Source: an uncultured Alphaproteobacteria bacterium
GTDB lineage: Bacteria; Pseudomonadota; Alphaproteobacteria; SP197
Reading direction: 5' to 3'
Length of the DNA: 64,000 nt
Assembly: GCA_943787175.1 (NCBI GenBank)
Contig: CALSLK010000008.1
Coordinates: 62,001-126,000, forward strand
The stretch's first letter is position 1; every line of letters begins with the position of its first letter. A program made the translations under genes and the position numbers. Below the pieces are notes generated by a model that worked only from the letters and a program-made list of their open reading frames with translations, had not been told where the DNA came from and did no database searches. Shown piece by piece: positions 53,211 to 62,691 of this stretch.

Positions 53211-54079
53211 TCAGCCGCCGGTATTGCCGGAACAGTCGGCAGGTACGTCACCAACGGCAATGTTGTTCATGGCAGCGAGCGTGTCCCAGTAGGGGCTTTG
53301 AGCCAACTGGCAGCGGAAGTTGGTCTTGAAGGTGTCCATGCCCGAACGGCCTTCTGGCCAGCCACCCTCAAGGAACACCCAGGCAAGGTCGGCGTGACCG
53401 CTATAGATAAGATCAAGCATCTCGCCCCACAGGCGCGAATACATGTCCGTTGCCGTCCACCAGTCACTGGTGACGATCTCTGCGGCTTCCTTGGCTAGCG
53501 CATCGGTTGAGGGGGCCGGTGCGGCCATCAGCTCGGGCGACATGACATAGGCCGTGCCATCCCAGGTGAGTTTCACGACAGGCGTGGGTGATCCCGAATA
53601 GGGCGCATACCAATAGGCAAAGGTGTTGTCCCCGGTCGTCATGACGAGGCCCGTGATGCCATCATGTTTTTCGAACTGGGCACCGGAACTGCCGGTATCG
53701 ATTTCGGCGAGCTGTCTGAAAGCGGGCTCCAGCGCATAGAGGTAGTAGCTAAAGCAGCAATGCGCCCCGCCCGAGAAGGATTCCACGATCATGTCGGGGT
53801 GACCGTCACCGGTTATGTCGTTCCCAGTTTTGGTTTCCGGGCCGAAATGATCCCCCAGAGTAAGCTCATAGCTATCGAGCGTGTCGGCCAGGACCCACTG
53901 ATCAATCACCATCATGATGTCGGTGCGCGGATTCTCAAAATGGGCAATGCCGATGGTCAGGGTGTCGCTGACGACGAGCGTTTCGAGATTGGAGTTATCC
54001 TCTGCACGGGATGAGCCAGGGGAGTGGCAAGCGTGGCTGCAAGGGCTAGCGTCAAAAGGGCTCCGCGTGTCATGGGCAT
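53211..54079 (-). pseudogene. Secreted FG-GAP/VCBS-like protein, frameshifted near the signal peptide
   Basis: Signal peptide MPMTRGALLTLALAATLATP starts at 54079 after GGAG; the frame is lost around 54005-54016 (one base missing) and the rest reads AEDNSNLETLVVSDTLTIG onward to 53211. Body includes DITGDGHPDMIVESFSGGAH and CCFSYYLYAL, a calcium-type DxxGDGxxD loop and a Cys pair. The downstream piece alone would start internally at MMVIDQW. Unknown function; exported beta-propeller-like protein. Confidence 0.75.
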
Positions 54080-54208
54080 GGTGGTCTCCGATCCGGTTTG
54101 GTTGATCCTGCCCTAATTCGTGGAGCTGCGCAGCCTTTGGGGTAGTTCGGCTGGCGACTCTGCCCGATGCCGTGCGAAGCTGACGCTGCGATCATCAACA
54201 AGGTATTC

Positions 54209-54958
54209 ATGGCTCCCTGGACCAACGAAACGCTGCTGCTGATTGCTTGTGCCTTTCTGCTCGCGGGGTTCGTGAAGGGCGTCGTGGGATTCGGACTGCC
54301 GACGGTTGGTCTGGTGGTGCTGGCGTTGTTCACGGGCGTGGTCGATGCCATGGCGCTGATTCTGGTGCCTGCTGCCGTGACCAATCTGTGGCAGGCCATG
54401 GTGGGGGGGCATCTTCTGGTGACTCTGCGACGGTTCTGGCCGTTGTTGCTGACGCTGTGCCTGGGAACGTGGATTTCAGCGGGATGGCTGGTCGGCGCGA
54501 ATGCGCTGGTGCTTTCAGCCGCGTTGGGGCTTCTGCTGGTGGTCTACGCCGGGATCAGTCTGGCCGGCTTGCAGATGCCTTCGCCGGGGAAACAAGAACG
54601 CTGGTGGACGCCTTTGGTGGGACTGGTAAATGGCCTGATTACAGGTCTGACCGGGACATTCGTTTTGCCCAGTGTGCTTTATCTCCAGGCGCTGGGGCTG
54701 CCTGCGGGCCAACTGATCCAGACCATGGGCGTGTTCTTCCTGACCGCAAGTCTGGCGCTCTCCTTTGCACTGGCCGACCACGGGCTGATTGCTGGCGGTG
54801 TGCCCATATTGTCCGCCGTTGGTGTGGTGCCGGCTTTGCTTGGGATGTTGCTGGGCGCACTGCTGCGACGCTGGATGAGTGCGGCAATTTTCCGCCGTGT
54901 GTTCTTTGTCGCGCTGCTTCTACTGGGCGCTTATCTGGCGGTGCGCGGTTTCGTTTGA
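54209..54958 (+). CDS. TauE/SafE family sulfite exporter-like permease
   Basis: 249 residues, about eight hydrophobic helices, with the family halves LLAGFVKGVVGFGLPTVGL and GLVNGLITGLTGTFVLPSVL. Exports sulfite, sulfoacetate or other small anions. AAGGTATTC precedes the ATG; an upstream ATG 42 nt earlier is less likely. Confidence 0.9.
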   Translation: MAPWTNETLLLIACAFLLAGFVKGVVGFGLPTVGLVVLALFTGVVDAMALILVPAAVTNLWQAMVGGHLLVTLRRFWPLLLTLCLGTWISAGWLVGANALVLSAALGLLLVVYAGISLAGLQMPSPGKQERWWTPLVGLVNGLITGLTGTFVLPSVLYLQALGLPAGQLIQTMGVFFLTASLALSFALADHGLIAGGVPILSAVGVVPALLGMLLGALLRRWMSAAIFRRVFFVALLLLGAYLAVRGFV

Positions 54959-55011
54959 TGCTGATTGGGTGTTGTGCCGGGATGTGGGGGCTGTGCTGGT
55001 TTATTCCGCCC

Positions 55012-55047
55012 GTGCATGGATCGTCGAATCAAGTTCGACGATGACTC
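55012..55047 (+). repeat. 36-nt palindromic repeat, copy 1
   Basis: GTGCATGGATCGTCGAATC... through ATGACTC; core arms TCGTCGAA / TTCGACGA around TCAAG. Identical over 36 nt to 55538-55573 and to the reverse complement of 55125-55160. Confidence 0.95.
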
Positions 55048-55124
55048 CAAAAGGGGGAATTGGCAGGATTGCATCTGACTAAGGCGTATCGTGAGTAGAT
55101 CGAAGCCCATCACCAAACCAAAGT

Positions 55125-55160
55125 GAGTCATCGTCGAACTTGATTCGACGATCCATGCAC
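55125..55160 (-). repeat. 36-nt palindromic repeat, copy 2 (inverted)
   Basis: Exact reverse complement of the copies at 55012 and 55538. Ends 44 nt before the GIY-YIG start codon. Confidence 0.95.
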
Positions 55161-55204
55161 GGACCGCGGAGCAAGTGCGAAACCTGATCGAGGTGTGGTT
55201 ATCG

Positions 55205-55492
55205 ATGTCGTACTACGTCTACATGCTGGCCAGTCAGACGCGCGGGACGCTCTACATCGGCGTGACGAACGATGTTGCGCGGCGGTCATGGGAGCATCGT
55301 GAGAGTGACCAGCCCGGATTTGCCAAGCGGTATGGCGTGAAGCGTGTGGTGATGGTCGAGGCCTATGAGGATGTGCGTGATGCCATCCGTCGGGAGAAAC
55401 AGCTTAAGGGCTGGAAGCGGGTCTGGAAGATTGCTCTGGTCGAGGAGAACAACCCGACCTGGTCGGATTTATACGATCATCTGCATTTCTGA
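55205..55492 (+). CDS. GIY-YIG nuclease domain protein (YhbQ-like), intact
   Basis: 95 residues, a single GIY-YIG domain: YYVYMLASQTRGTLYIGVT (GIY-YIG equivalents YVY and YIG), RRSWEHRES with the catalytic Arg/His region, EAYEDVRDAIRREKQLKGWKR with the metal-binding Glu, and NPTWSDLYDHL. No other domain. Start at 55205 (GAGGTG upstream). Intact paralogue of the broken gene at 39652-39950; both are bracketed by GTCATC palindromes. Confidence 0.9.
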   Translation: MSYYVYMLASQTRGTLYIGVTNDVARRSWEHRESDQPGFAKRYGVKRVVMVEAYEDVRDAIRREKQLKGWKRVWKIALVEENNPTWSDLYDHLHF

Positions 55493-55537
55493 GGTTAGGT
55501 GCTTCTGATGAGTAAAGTGTTTCTGAGGTTGAACTCC

Positions 55538-55573
55538 GTGCATGGATCGTCGAATCAAGTTCGACGATGACTC
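55538..55573 (+). repeat. 36-nt palindromic repeat, copy 3
   Basis: Identical to copy 1; begins 45 nt after the GIY-YIG stop. Confidence 0.95.
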
Positions 55574-55619
55574 GGGAGGGGAAGGTGTTTTCCCTCGGTT
55601 CGATGCCGTGGCTTGCGTT

Positions 55620-57263
55620 TTACGCGGCGGGCAGAGAGACGTCGGCTTTGGGGAGAGGAGGTTTGCCGAGGATCATGTCGGCGGCTTTTTCGCCGATCAT
55701 GATCGTGGTGGCGTTGGTGTTGGCGCTGACGATGCTGGGCATGACAGAGGCATCGACCACGCGCAGGCCTTCGATGCCGTGGAGGCGCAGCTGAGGGTCG
55801 ACGACGGCCATGCTGTCGTTACCCATCTTGCAGGTGCCGCAGAGGTGAAAATCGCCGTCGGTGTTGTTGCGTAGATACTCGTCGATTTCGGCTGGAGAGT
55901 TCACATCCTTGCCCGGGGCGGCCTCCTTCACCCCCAGGTAATCATGGGCCTTCTGCGAGGCGAGTTCGCGGCCAATGCGCAGGGCGTGACGCATCTGGTT
56001 GAGGTCATAATCGGTGGTGAGGAAGTTTGACCTGATGCGCGGTTCCCCGGCGGGGTTGTCGGCGTTGAGCTTGACCCAGCCGGTTGCTTCGACCCGGACA
56101 GGGCCGATGGCATAGGAGAAGCCGTGGAGGTCGTGACTGAGGCCATCGTCGTGATCCATCACGGCGGCAAGGAACTGAACCAGGATATCGGGGTGGGGCA
56201 CGCCGGGCTCTGTGCGCAACAGGGCGCAGGTCTCGACGTTGTTGGTGCTCCCGGGACCGGTATGGGTGGTGAGCCACTGTGCGCCGACCATCAGTTTGCG
56301 ATCCGTGCGCAGGTACTTGCTGACAGAAACCGGCTTGTCGATCTCGAACTTCATGTAGATCAACGGATGATCATGGAGGTTCTGACCAACGCCGGGCAGG
56401 TCGACCTTGCAGTCGATGCCGACTTCCTTGAGGTGGTCGGCCGGACCGATGCCTGAGAGCATGAGAAGCTGGGGCGAGTTGATAGCACCGCTGGAAAGAA
56501 TGACCTCACGCCGGGCTCTGGCCTGCTGTTCCACGCCGCCACGGGTGAACGAGAGGCCGGAGACGCGGTTGCCTTCGATGGTGAGGTTGTCGGCGTGGCA
56601 ACGGTCCATGACGGTGAGGTTTTCGCGGCCCTGGTTGGGACGGATATAGGCCTGTGCGGTAGAGGCACGCACGCCATTGTCGACATTCATCTGGAAAGCG
56701 CCGAAGCCTTCCTGATGTTCGCCGTTGATGTCGTCACTGGCCGGTGCGCCCATTTGTTCGCCGGCGCGCAGGAAGACGTCATAGAGTTCACAATCGTGAT
56801 CGCCCTTGCGGACATGCACCGGACCACTTCCGCCACGCCATTTGTTTTCGCCGCCCTGCCAGGTTTCCAGGCGTTTGAAATAGGGCAGAACTTCCTGCCA
56901 GGACCAGCCGTCTGCGCCTTCGGAGACCCAACGTTCGAAATCGAGTGCATGGCCGCGGATGAAACACATGCCGTTGATGGCTGATGAGCCACCCAGAACC
57001 TTGCCGCGCGGCTGGAAGACCCGTCGGTTGTTGAGAGCCGCTTCTTCTTCGCCGTGGTACATCCAATTGTACTTGGGATCGACCCAGGCCTTGTCGAAGG
57101 CCGCAGGCATGTCGATCTTCCAGAAGTCGAGGATGCCACCCTTGCTGGCGCCGGCCTCGATCAGAAGCACCGAGATGGAAGGATCTTCGGTGAGACGTGC
57201 GGCTACGGTACAGCCTGCCGAACCACCGCCGATGATGATGTAATCGTATTCGGTTGTGGCCAT
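55620..57263 (-). CDS. GMC family FAD oxidoreductase (choline dehydrogenase-like)
   Basis: 547 residues. FAD-binding YDYIIIGGGSAGCTVAARL at the N-terminus, GMC signatures RGKVLGGSSAINGM and GAINSPQLLMLSGIGP, C-terminal DFHLCGTCKMG and VVDASVMPSIVSANTNATT with the active-site His/Asn region. Oxidises an alcohol to an aldehyde. No betaine aldehyde dehydrogenase or BetI nearby, so choline is not proven. Confidence 0.92.
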   Translation of the reverse strand: MATTEYDYIIIGGGSAGCTVAARLTEDPSISVLLIEAGASKGGILDFWKIDMPAAFDKAWVDPKYNWMYHGEEEAALNNRRVFQPRGKVLGGSSAINGMCFIRGHALDFERWVSEGADGWSWQEVLPYFKRLETWQGGENKWRGGSGPVHVRKGDHDCELYDVFLRAGEQMGAPASDDINGEHQEGFGAFQMNVDNGVRASTAQAYIRPNQGRENLTVMDRCHADNLTIEGNRVSGLSFTRGGVEQQARARREVILSSGAINSPQLLMLSGIGPADHLKEVGIDCKVDLPGVGQNLHDHPLIYMKFEIDKPVSVSKYLRTDRKLMVGAQWLTTHTGPGSTNNVETCALLRTEPGVPHPDILVQFLAAVMDHDDGLSHDLHGFSYAIGPVRVEATGWVKLNADNPAGEPRIRSNFLTTDYDLNQMRHALRIGRELASQKAHDYLGVKEAAPGKDVNSPAEIDEYLRNNTDGDFHLCGTCKMGNDSMAVVDPQLRLHGIEGLRVVDASVMPSIVSANTNATTIMIGEKAADMILGKPPLPKADVSLPAA

Positions 57264-57350
57264 GGTCAGCGTGTTCCGTTCCGGGTCTTGTTCTGGAGCG
57301 GGTGACTATAAAGCGGACATTGGTACTGGCAAGAACCGGCCGTTGCCGGT

Positions 57351-58157
57351 TCAGCCGAAGCGGGCCGACGTCACGATGGTCTCATAGGGGACATGCAGGG
57401 TGCCGTCCTCTTGTGCGAGAGGCCCCAGGGCATTGGCATAGATGGTCAACATGTCTTCCTCGCTGCGCTCCAGGCAGGCAATCTTGTAGTGCGAGGTTGA
57501 GCGGACGTAGCCGATGAATTCTTCGAAGGTGAGCACCCAGTCCCAGACCTCACGGTCGACCAGCACATTGCTGGTGTCGGGCAGGCAGGAGAGTTCCATG
57601 GCAACGTCGAAGTCACGATATTCGCGGGTATACCCTGGACTGTACTTCGTGAGCACGCCTTCGTGGGCCTCATCGATTGGTTCGCCACGTATCCGGTTGT
57701 TGTAGAGGATGGCGAGCGTGCCGCCGGTCCGCAGGGTGCGTGTGCATTCCTCATAAAAGGCCGGGCGGTCGAACCAGTGGGCGGCTTGGGCAGCGGTCAT
57801 GAGGTCAAGACTGTCATTCGCCACGGCGAGTTGTTCAGCTCGGCAGTTAAGCCAGGCGATGTTGTTGGTGGTGTCGGATCTGGCCGCTTCATCAAGCATA
57901 TCCGAGCCCGGGTCCGCACCGATCACCGTTGCGCCATCAACCATGGGCGCCATGGCACGCGTAAGAATGCCGGTGCCGCAGCCCAGATCGAGAACACAGC
58001 GGACCGAACCTGTGCGTTTGAACATGCGATCGAGTGAGACCTGGGCATAGCGTGGCCGATAACGGTCATAGTCATCGGTGAGGCCATCGAAGATTTCACG
58101 GGGGTCGGACCAACGGTCGGACCAGATGTGCTTGGTGGTCACTTGGCGTGCTCCCAT
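57351..58157 (-). CDS. Class I SAM-dependent methyltransferase
   Basis: 268 residues from the ATG at 58157 (AGGGACGAGC upstream). FDGLTDDYDRYRPRYAQ, motif I VLDLGCGTGILTRAM, VIGADPGSDMLDEA and the Methyltransf_11 AQAAHWFDR segment. Resembles UbiE/trans-aconitate methyltransferase-like proteins; substrate unknown. Divergent from the MarR-controlled nitroreductase. Confidence 0.9.
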   Translation of the reverse strand: MGARQVTTKHIWSDRWSDPREIFDGLTDDYDRYRPRYAQVSLDRMFKRTGSVRCVLDLGCGTGILTRAMAPMVDGATVIGADPGSDMLDEAARSDTTNNIAWLNCRAEQLAVANDSLDLMTAAQAAHWFDRPAFYEECTRTLRTGGTLAILYNNRIRGEPIDEAHEGVLTKYSPGYTREYRDFDVAMELSCLPDTSNVLVDREVWDWVLTFEEFIGYVRSTSHYKIACLERSEEDMLTIYANALGPLAQEDGTLHVPYETIVTSARFG

Positions 58158-58234
58158 GCTCGTCCCTGGGGCGTGACCATAGCAGATAGCCAGAGACGGT
58201 TCAGGGGAAGCGTGGATGAAATGCATCTTGAAAT

Positions 58235-58270
58235 AGTTCGGGATCGAATTATATAGTTCGAAATCGAATT
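58235..58270. promoter_or_regulatory. Tandem MarR-type operators
   Basis: Two 16-nt copies AGTTCG-NNAT-CGAATT at 58235-58250 and 58255-58270, each with TTCG-N4-CGAA symmetry and spaced 20 nt (two helix turns). They lie 14 nt before the nitroreductase start, which is followed by a MarR gene, so autoregulation is likely. Confidence 0.7.
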
Positions 58271-58284
58271 AATGGAGTGATGTG

Positions 58285-59384
58285 ATGCCTTCCAAACGGA
58301 ACTTTCTGAAGATCATCGGCGGTGGCGTTGTGCTGGCCACTACGGGGGCAGGGACCTTTCTGGCGACCCGAACACCAGCCCGTGCGCTGGAGCCGTGGGA
58401 ACTTGCCGGGACCTATGAGGAGCCGCGCCGTAGAGCCTTATCCTATGCTATTCTTGCGCCCAATCCGCACAACCGTCAGCCCTGGGAAGTCGACCTGAGT
58501 GAGGATGGCGTGATCGTGGTATGGCGCGACAGGGAACGTAATCTGCCCGAAACCGATCCCTTTGAGCGTCAGCTCACCATTGGCATGGGGTGCTTTCTTG
58601 AACTCCTGGCGCTGGCCGCCGGAGAGACGGGGCATCGCACGCAGATGGAGCTTTTTCCGCAAGGAGACAAGGGTCCCGTTGCCGTTGTGCGCTTTCTTGA
58701 GGGAGGAGCGCCCGATCCGCTTTTGCGCAGGTATTGAACAGACGCTCGTGCAAGGAGCCGTTTGAGGAAACGCCCGTGCCGGACGGCCTTGCATCACGAA
58801 TGGCCGTTCTTGCCCATATCGAGCGCGACCCAGCCATGGTTGAGCAGATCAAGGCGATCACCTGGGAGGCATGGATGATCGAAGCAAGCACACCCAGAAC
58901 CATGAAGGAAAGCGTTGACCTCTTCCGGATGGGCAAGGCCGAAATCAATGCCAATCCCGATGGTATCGATCTGGGCGGGCCGTTTCTTGAAACCCTTATG
59001 CTGTTTGGCATGTTGACGCGTGAGGGCCAGCTTGACCCGACGTCGAGCGAGTTCGCCCAAGGTGTCGCGTTGTATGATGCCATGCTCTATGCAACCCCCG
59101 CCTATGCGTGGATCACGACGGAGAGCAACACGCGGCTTGATCAGATCGCTGCTGGTCGGCGCTGGCTGTTGTTGAATCTGATGGCCACAGATCTGGGGCT
59201 GGCGCTCCATCCCGTCTCTCAGGCTTTGCAGGAGTATGCAGAGATGGCTGCGATCCATGCAGAGATACATGGCCTGCTCGCTGCGCCCGGACAGACGGTA
59301 CAGATGCTGGGCCGGCTGGGTTATGGTCCGATGACACCGCCCACGCCACGCTGGCTTCTGGAGACCCGCCTGAGAGATGTCTGA
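58285..59384 (+). pseudogene. Exported nitroreductase-like protein with one frameshift
   Basis: About 366 residues if repaired. Tat-like N-terminus KRNFLKIIGGGVVLATTGAG, FMN-binding NPHNRQPWEV, then a -1 shift near 58730 (AGGTATTG where AGGGTATTG restores VLNRRSCKEPFEETPVPDG). The second part continues MAVLAHIERD to YGPMTPPTPRWLLETR. Fits the Acg/TM1586-type nitroreductases. Overlaps the MarR gene by 8 nt. A single missing G could be an assembly error. Confidence 0.82.
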
Positions 59385-59877
59385 AGACAAGTCTGTCGAA
59401 TCCGAGGCTGCACTGTTCTTTGCCTTCTTTACAGAGGTTGGCATTCTAGCACAGTTGAGCCGTGCCCTGCTGGAATCACGGCTGCCGGATGGGGTTTCGG
59501 TTGCCCACTATTCCGTGCTCAATCATCTGGTTCGGGTTTGCGACGGACAGACACCGCTGACCCTGGCGCGTGCTTTTCAGGTGCCCAAGAACAGCATGAC
59601 CCACACCCTTTCGGGTCTCGAGGCCCGCGGGCTCATCGCCATGCATGTGCATCCTGATGACGGCCGCTCCAAACAGGTCTGGATTACCCAGGACGGCCGG
59701 GACTTTCAGGCCGCAGCCGTGGGGCTTCTAAAGGAAGATGTTGCGCGGCTGATCCCCAAGCTCGACACCGAGCAGCTTGAAGAACTGACCACGGCGCTGG
59801 GAGGTATCCGCAAGGTTCTCGATGACGACAGATCGGTTGCCCAGAGCCATGCAGGCCCTGAAACGAAAACGCCCTGA
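59377..59877 (+). CDS. MarR family transcriptional regulator
   Basis: 166 residues. Winged helix-turn-helix about 55-115 (LTLARAFQVPKNSMTHTLSG, LEARGLIAMHVHPDDGRSKQ with the DDGR wing). Overlaps the nitroreductase frame by 8 nt; likely represses the pair via the TTCG-N4-CGAA sites at 58235-58270. Confidence 0.92.
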   Translation: MSEDKSVESEAALFFAFFTEVGILAQLSRALLESRLPDGVSVAHYSVLNHLVRVCDGQTPLTLARAFQVPKNSMTHTLSGLEARGLIAMHVHPDDGRSKQVWITQDGRDFQAAAVGLLKEDVARLIPKLDTEQLEELTTALGGIRKVLDDDRSVAQSHAGPETKTP

Positions 59878-59892
59878 GGGTCACTCAGGGCG
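59870..59892. terminator. Hairpin between convergent marR and fdsA
   Basis: Perfect 9-nt arms CGCCCTGAG / CTCAGGGCG with a GGTCA loop, overlapping the marR stop codon. No T-run, so possibly a bidirectional but weak terminator. Confidence 0.6.
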
Positions 59893-59919
59893 CTAACGCG
59901 GTCAGAAACAATCTGGCAG

Positions 59920-62691
59920 CTACTCGGCCGCGTCTGCCATCGCAGCGCGTTGCACGCGCACGGCGCAGAACTTGAACTCCGGGATCTTGCCGAAGGGATC
60001 CAGCGCGGCATTGGTGAGGCGGTTGGCCGAGGCTTCGGCATAGCAGAACGGCACGAAGATCATGCCGGGTTGGATGCCGGCATCGATGCGGGCCTTGGCT
60101 TCGATGGCACCGCGACGGGTTTCGATGCGGATGGCTTCGCCCGGAGCAATACCCAGACGTTCCATATCGACAGGGGCCATGGTGGCGATGGCTTCCGGCT
60201 CGAGCGAGTCGAGATAGGTTGCGCGCCGGGTCATGGAGCCGGTGTGCCAATGTTCGAGCTGACGGCCCGTGGTGAGCACCATGGGGTACTCGTCGTCGGG
60301 CAATTCGTCGGGCTTGATGATGTTGGCCGGCACCATCTTGCCGCGCTTGGAAGGGGTCGGGAATTCTTCGGCGAAGACGATGGGCTGGCCGGGGTCTTCT
60401 GCCGAGAGGCAGGGATAGGTCACGACGTCTGCTTCGCTGACACGATCCCAGGTAATGCCGGTGATCGAGGGAATAGCCTGGCGCATTTCCTCAAAGACTT
60501 CCGAGACATCGCCGTAGTTCCAGGAAAGTCCCAAGACCCTGTGCCAGCGACTGGATGATCTCCCAGTCCTGGCGGGCCTCGCCGGGCATCTCCACCGCCT
60601 TGCGACCGCGCTGCACCTGACGGTTGGTGTTGGTGACGGTGCCATTTTTCTCTGGCCAGGCGCTGGCGGGCAGCACGACATCGGCATACATGGCGGTTTC
60701 GGTAAGGAAAAGGTCCTGGACGACCAGATGGTCGAGCATGGCCAGAGCGTCGCGTGCATGGTTGGCATTGGGGTCCGACATGGCCGGATTTTCACCCATG
60801 ATGTACATGCCATGGAGGTTGCCGTGATGGATGGCATCCATGATCTCGACCACGGTGAGGCCCGGATTGCTGTCGAGCTCAGCGTCCCAGCAGTTCCTCG
60901 AAACGGGTCTTGTTGTCGGCATTGGCGACAGGCTTGTAATCGGGGAAGACCATGGGAATGAGGCCGGCGTCGGATGCGCCCTGAACGTTGTTCTGGCCGC
61001 GCAGGGGGTGCAGGCCGGTGCCGGGGCGGCCGGTGTGGCCGGTCATGAGCGACAGCGCGATCAGGCAACGGGAATTGTCGGTGCCGTGGATGTGCTGGCT
61101 GATGCCCATGCCCCAGAAGATCATGGCGCGTTCGGCTCCGGCATAAGCGGGCGACCTCACGCAGGGTGTCTGCGGGAGATGCCGCAGATCGGTCCATGGC
61201 TTCGGGTGTGAAGTCCTTGAGGTGGCTTTGAGTTCGTCAAAGCCTTCGGTCATGCGCCTGGATGTACTGCTTGTCGTAGAGCTCTTCCTCGACGATGACA
61301 TGCATCATGGCGTTCAGCATGGAGACATCGCCGCCGGGCTTGAACTGCAGCAGGTGCGTGGCGTGCTGCGCAGAGCCTGGCCGCGGGGTCCATGCACGAT
61401 CAGCTTGGCGCCGCGTTTGACCGCATTTTTGAAGAAGGTCGCAGCGACGGGATGGTTTTCGGTCGGGTTGGCACCGATGACGATGAAACAGTCGGAATTC
61501 ATCGCTTCGGTGAAGGGCGCGGTCACCGCGCCGGAGCCGATGGTTTCCATGCAGCGCCGCCACGGAACTGGCATGGCACAGACGGGTGCAGTGATCGACG
61601 TTGTTGGTGTGGAAAGCCGGTACGCACCAGCTTCTGGAAGAGATAGGCCTCTTCGTTGGAGCCCTTGGCCGAGCCAAACCGGCAAGGGCGTTGCCGCCCT
61701 TTTCGTCACGGATGGTCTTGAGGCCTGAAACCGGCGCGTTCCAGGGCCTCTTCCCAGGTCGCTTCGCGGAAATGGGTGAAGGGATCGCTGGGGTCGACCC
61801 AGGTGTCACCGCTCTTGGGCGCGTCGTCGCGGCGGATCAGCGGCTTGGTGAGGCGGTGTTTGTGGTTGATGTAATCAAAGCCGAAACGGCCCTTCACACA
61901 CAGACGAGCCATGATTGGACGGGCCTTCCTTGCCCTTGACCGCCACGATCGTGTTGTCCTTCGACCTGTAGGTGAGCTGGCAGCCGACGCCGCAATAGGG
62001 GCAGACGCTGTCGACTTCCTTGGACGGGGCGGTTTGCCGATGCCGTTTCGTCGATCAGGGTCTTTTCCATCAGTGCGCCGGTCGGGCAGGCCTGGACACA
62101 TTCGCCGCAGGCAACGCAGGTGGATTCACCCATGGGATCAGTCGAAGTCGAAAGACGATCTTGGCATGGTTGCCGCGATAGGCCATGCCGATGACATCGT
62201 TGACCTGGATCTCGCGGCAGGCGCGTACACAACGGTTGCAGTGGATGCAGGCATCCAGATTGACCGCCATGGCGGGATGGCTGAGATCTTCTGCTGCAGC
62301 ACCGTGGCGCGGGAACCGGGAGATATCGATGCCCATGGAGCCGGCCCAGGACCAGAGCTCCGACGTGGTGGTGTGGGCCTCCTCGACGACCGGCTGATCG
62401 GCGACGAGCAGTTCCAGCACCATATTGCGGGCGGATTCTGCGCGTTCGACTGGCGATCTTGACGACCATGCCGGGCGCAGGCTCGCGGATGCAAGAAGCG
62501 GCCAGCGTGCGCTCGCCCTCGATCTCGACCATGCAGATGCGGCAGTTGCCGTCTGCACGGTAGTCCTGCATCGGCGTGTAGCAGAGATGCGGGATGGTCT
62601 TGCCGTGGCGCTTGGCCACCTGCCAGATGGATTCACCTGCTTCGGCAGTGACTTCCTCACCATCGATGGTGAAAGTGATCGCTTCGCTCAC
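59920..62691 (-). pseudogene. fdsA: NAD-dependent formate dehydrogenase alpha subunit, at least 14 frameshifts
   Basis: About 924 codons if repaired. GTG start overlaps the fdsB stop (GTGA) after GGAGGACGTGTC. Pieces in order: 2Fe-2S domain (HLCYTPMQDYRADGNCRICM), ferredoxin-like CIHCNRCVRACRE and [15 protein letters not shown], active-site region DHCTRLCHASSVAAL, AMIFWGMGISQHIHG, GMYIMGENPAMSDPNANH, and the C-terminal GRQLEHWHTGSMTRR. Frame changes near 62450, 62140-62152 (two), 62028, 61908, 61733, 61677, 61613, 61551, 61390, 61252, 61215, 61148, 60891 and 60531; most are one extra base. No selenocysteine; Cys is used. Confidence 0.9.

Larger units (their letters stand above)
55125..55573 (+). 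mobile_element. Candidate GIY-YIG mobile unit with 36-nt terminal inverted repeats
   Basis: A 288-nt GIY-YIG gene is flanked at 44 nt (left) and 45 nt (right) by perfect inverted copies of one 36-nt palindrome: 449 nt in all. A solo copy lies 77 nt further left. No target duplication is recognised. The mobile interpretation is inferred from layout and from the parallel layout at 39540-40004. Confidence 0.5.

Noticed and set aside
59950-60558. 202-codon plus-strand frame
   Set aside because: Antisense to the conserved C-terminal part of fdsA.
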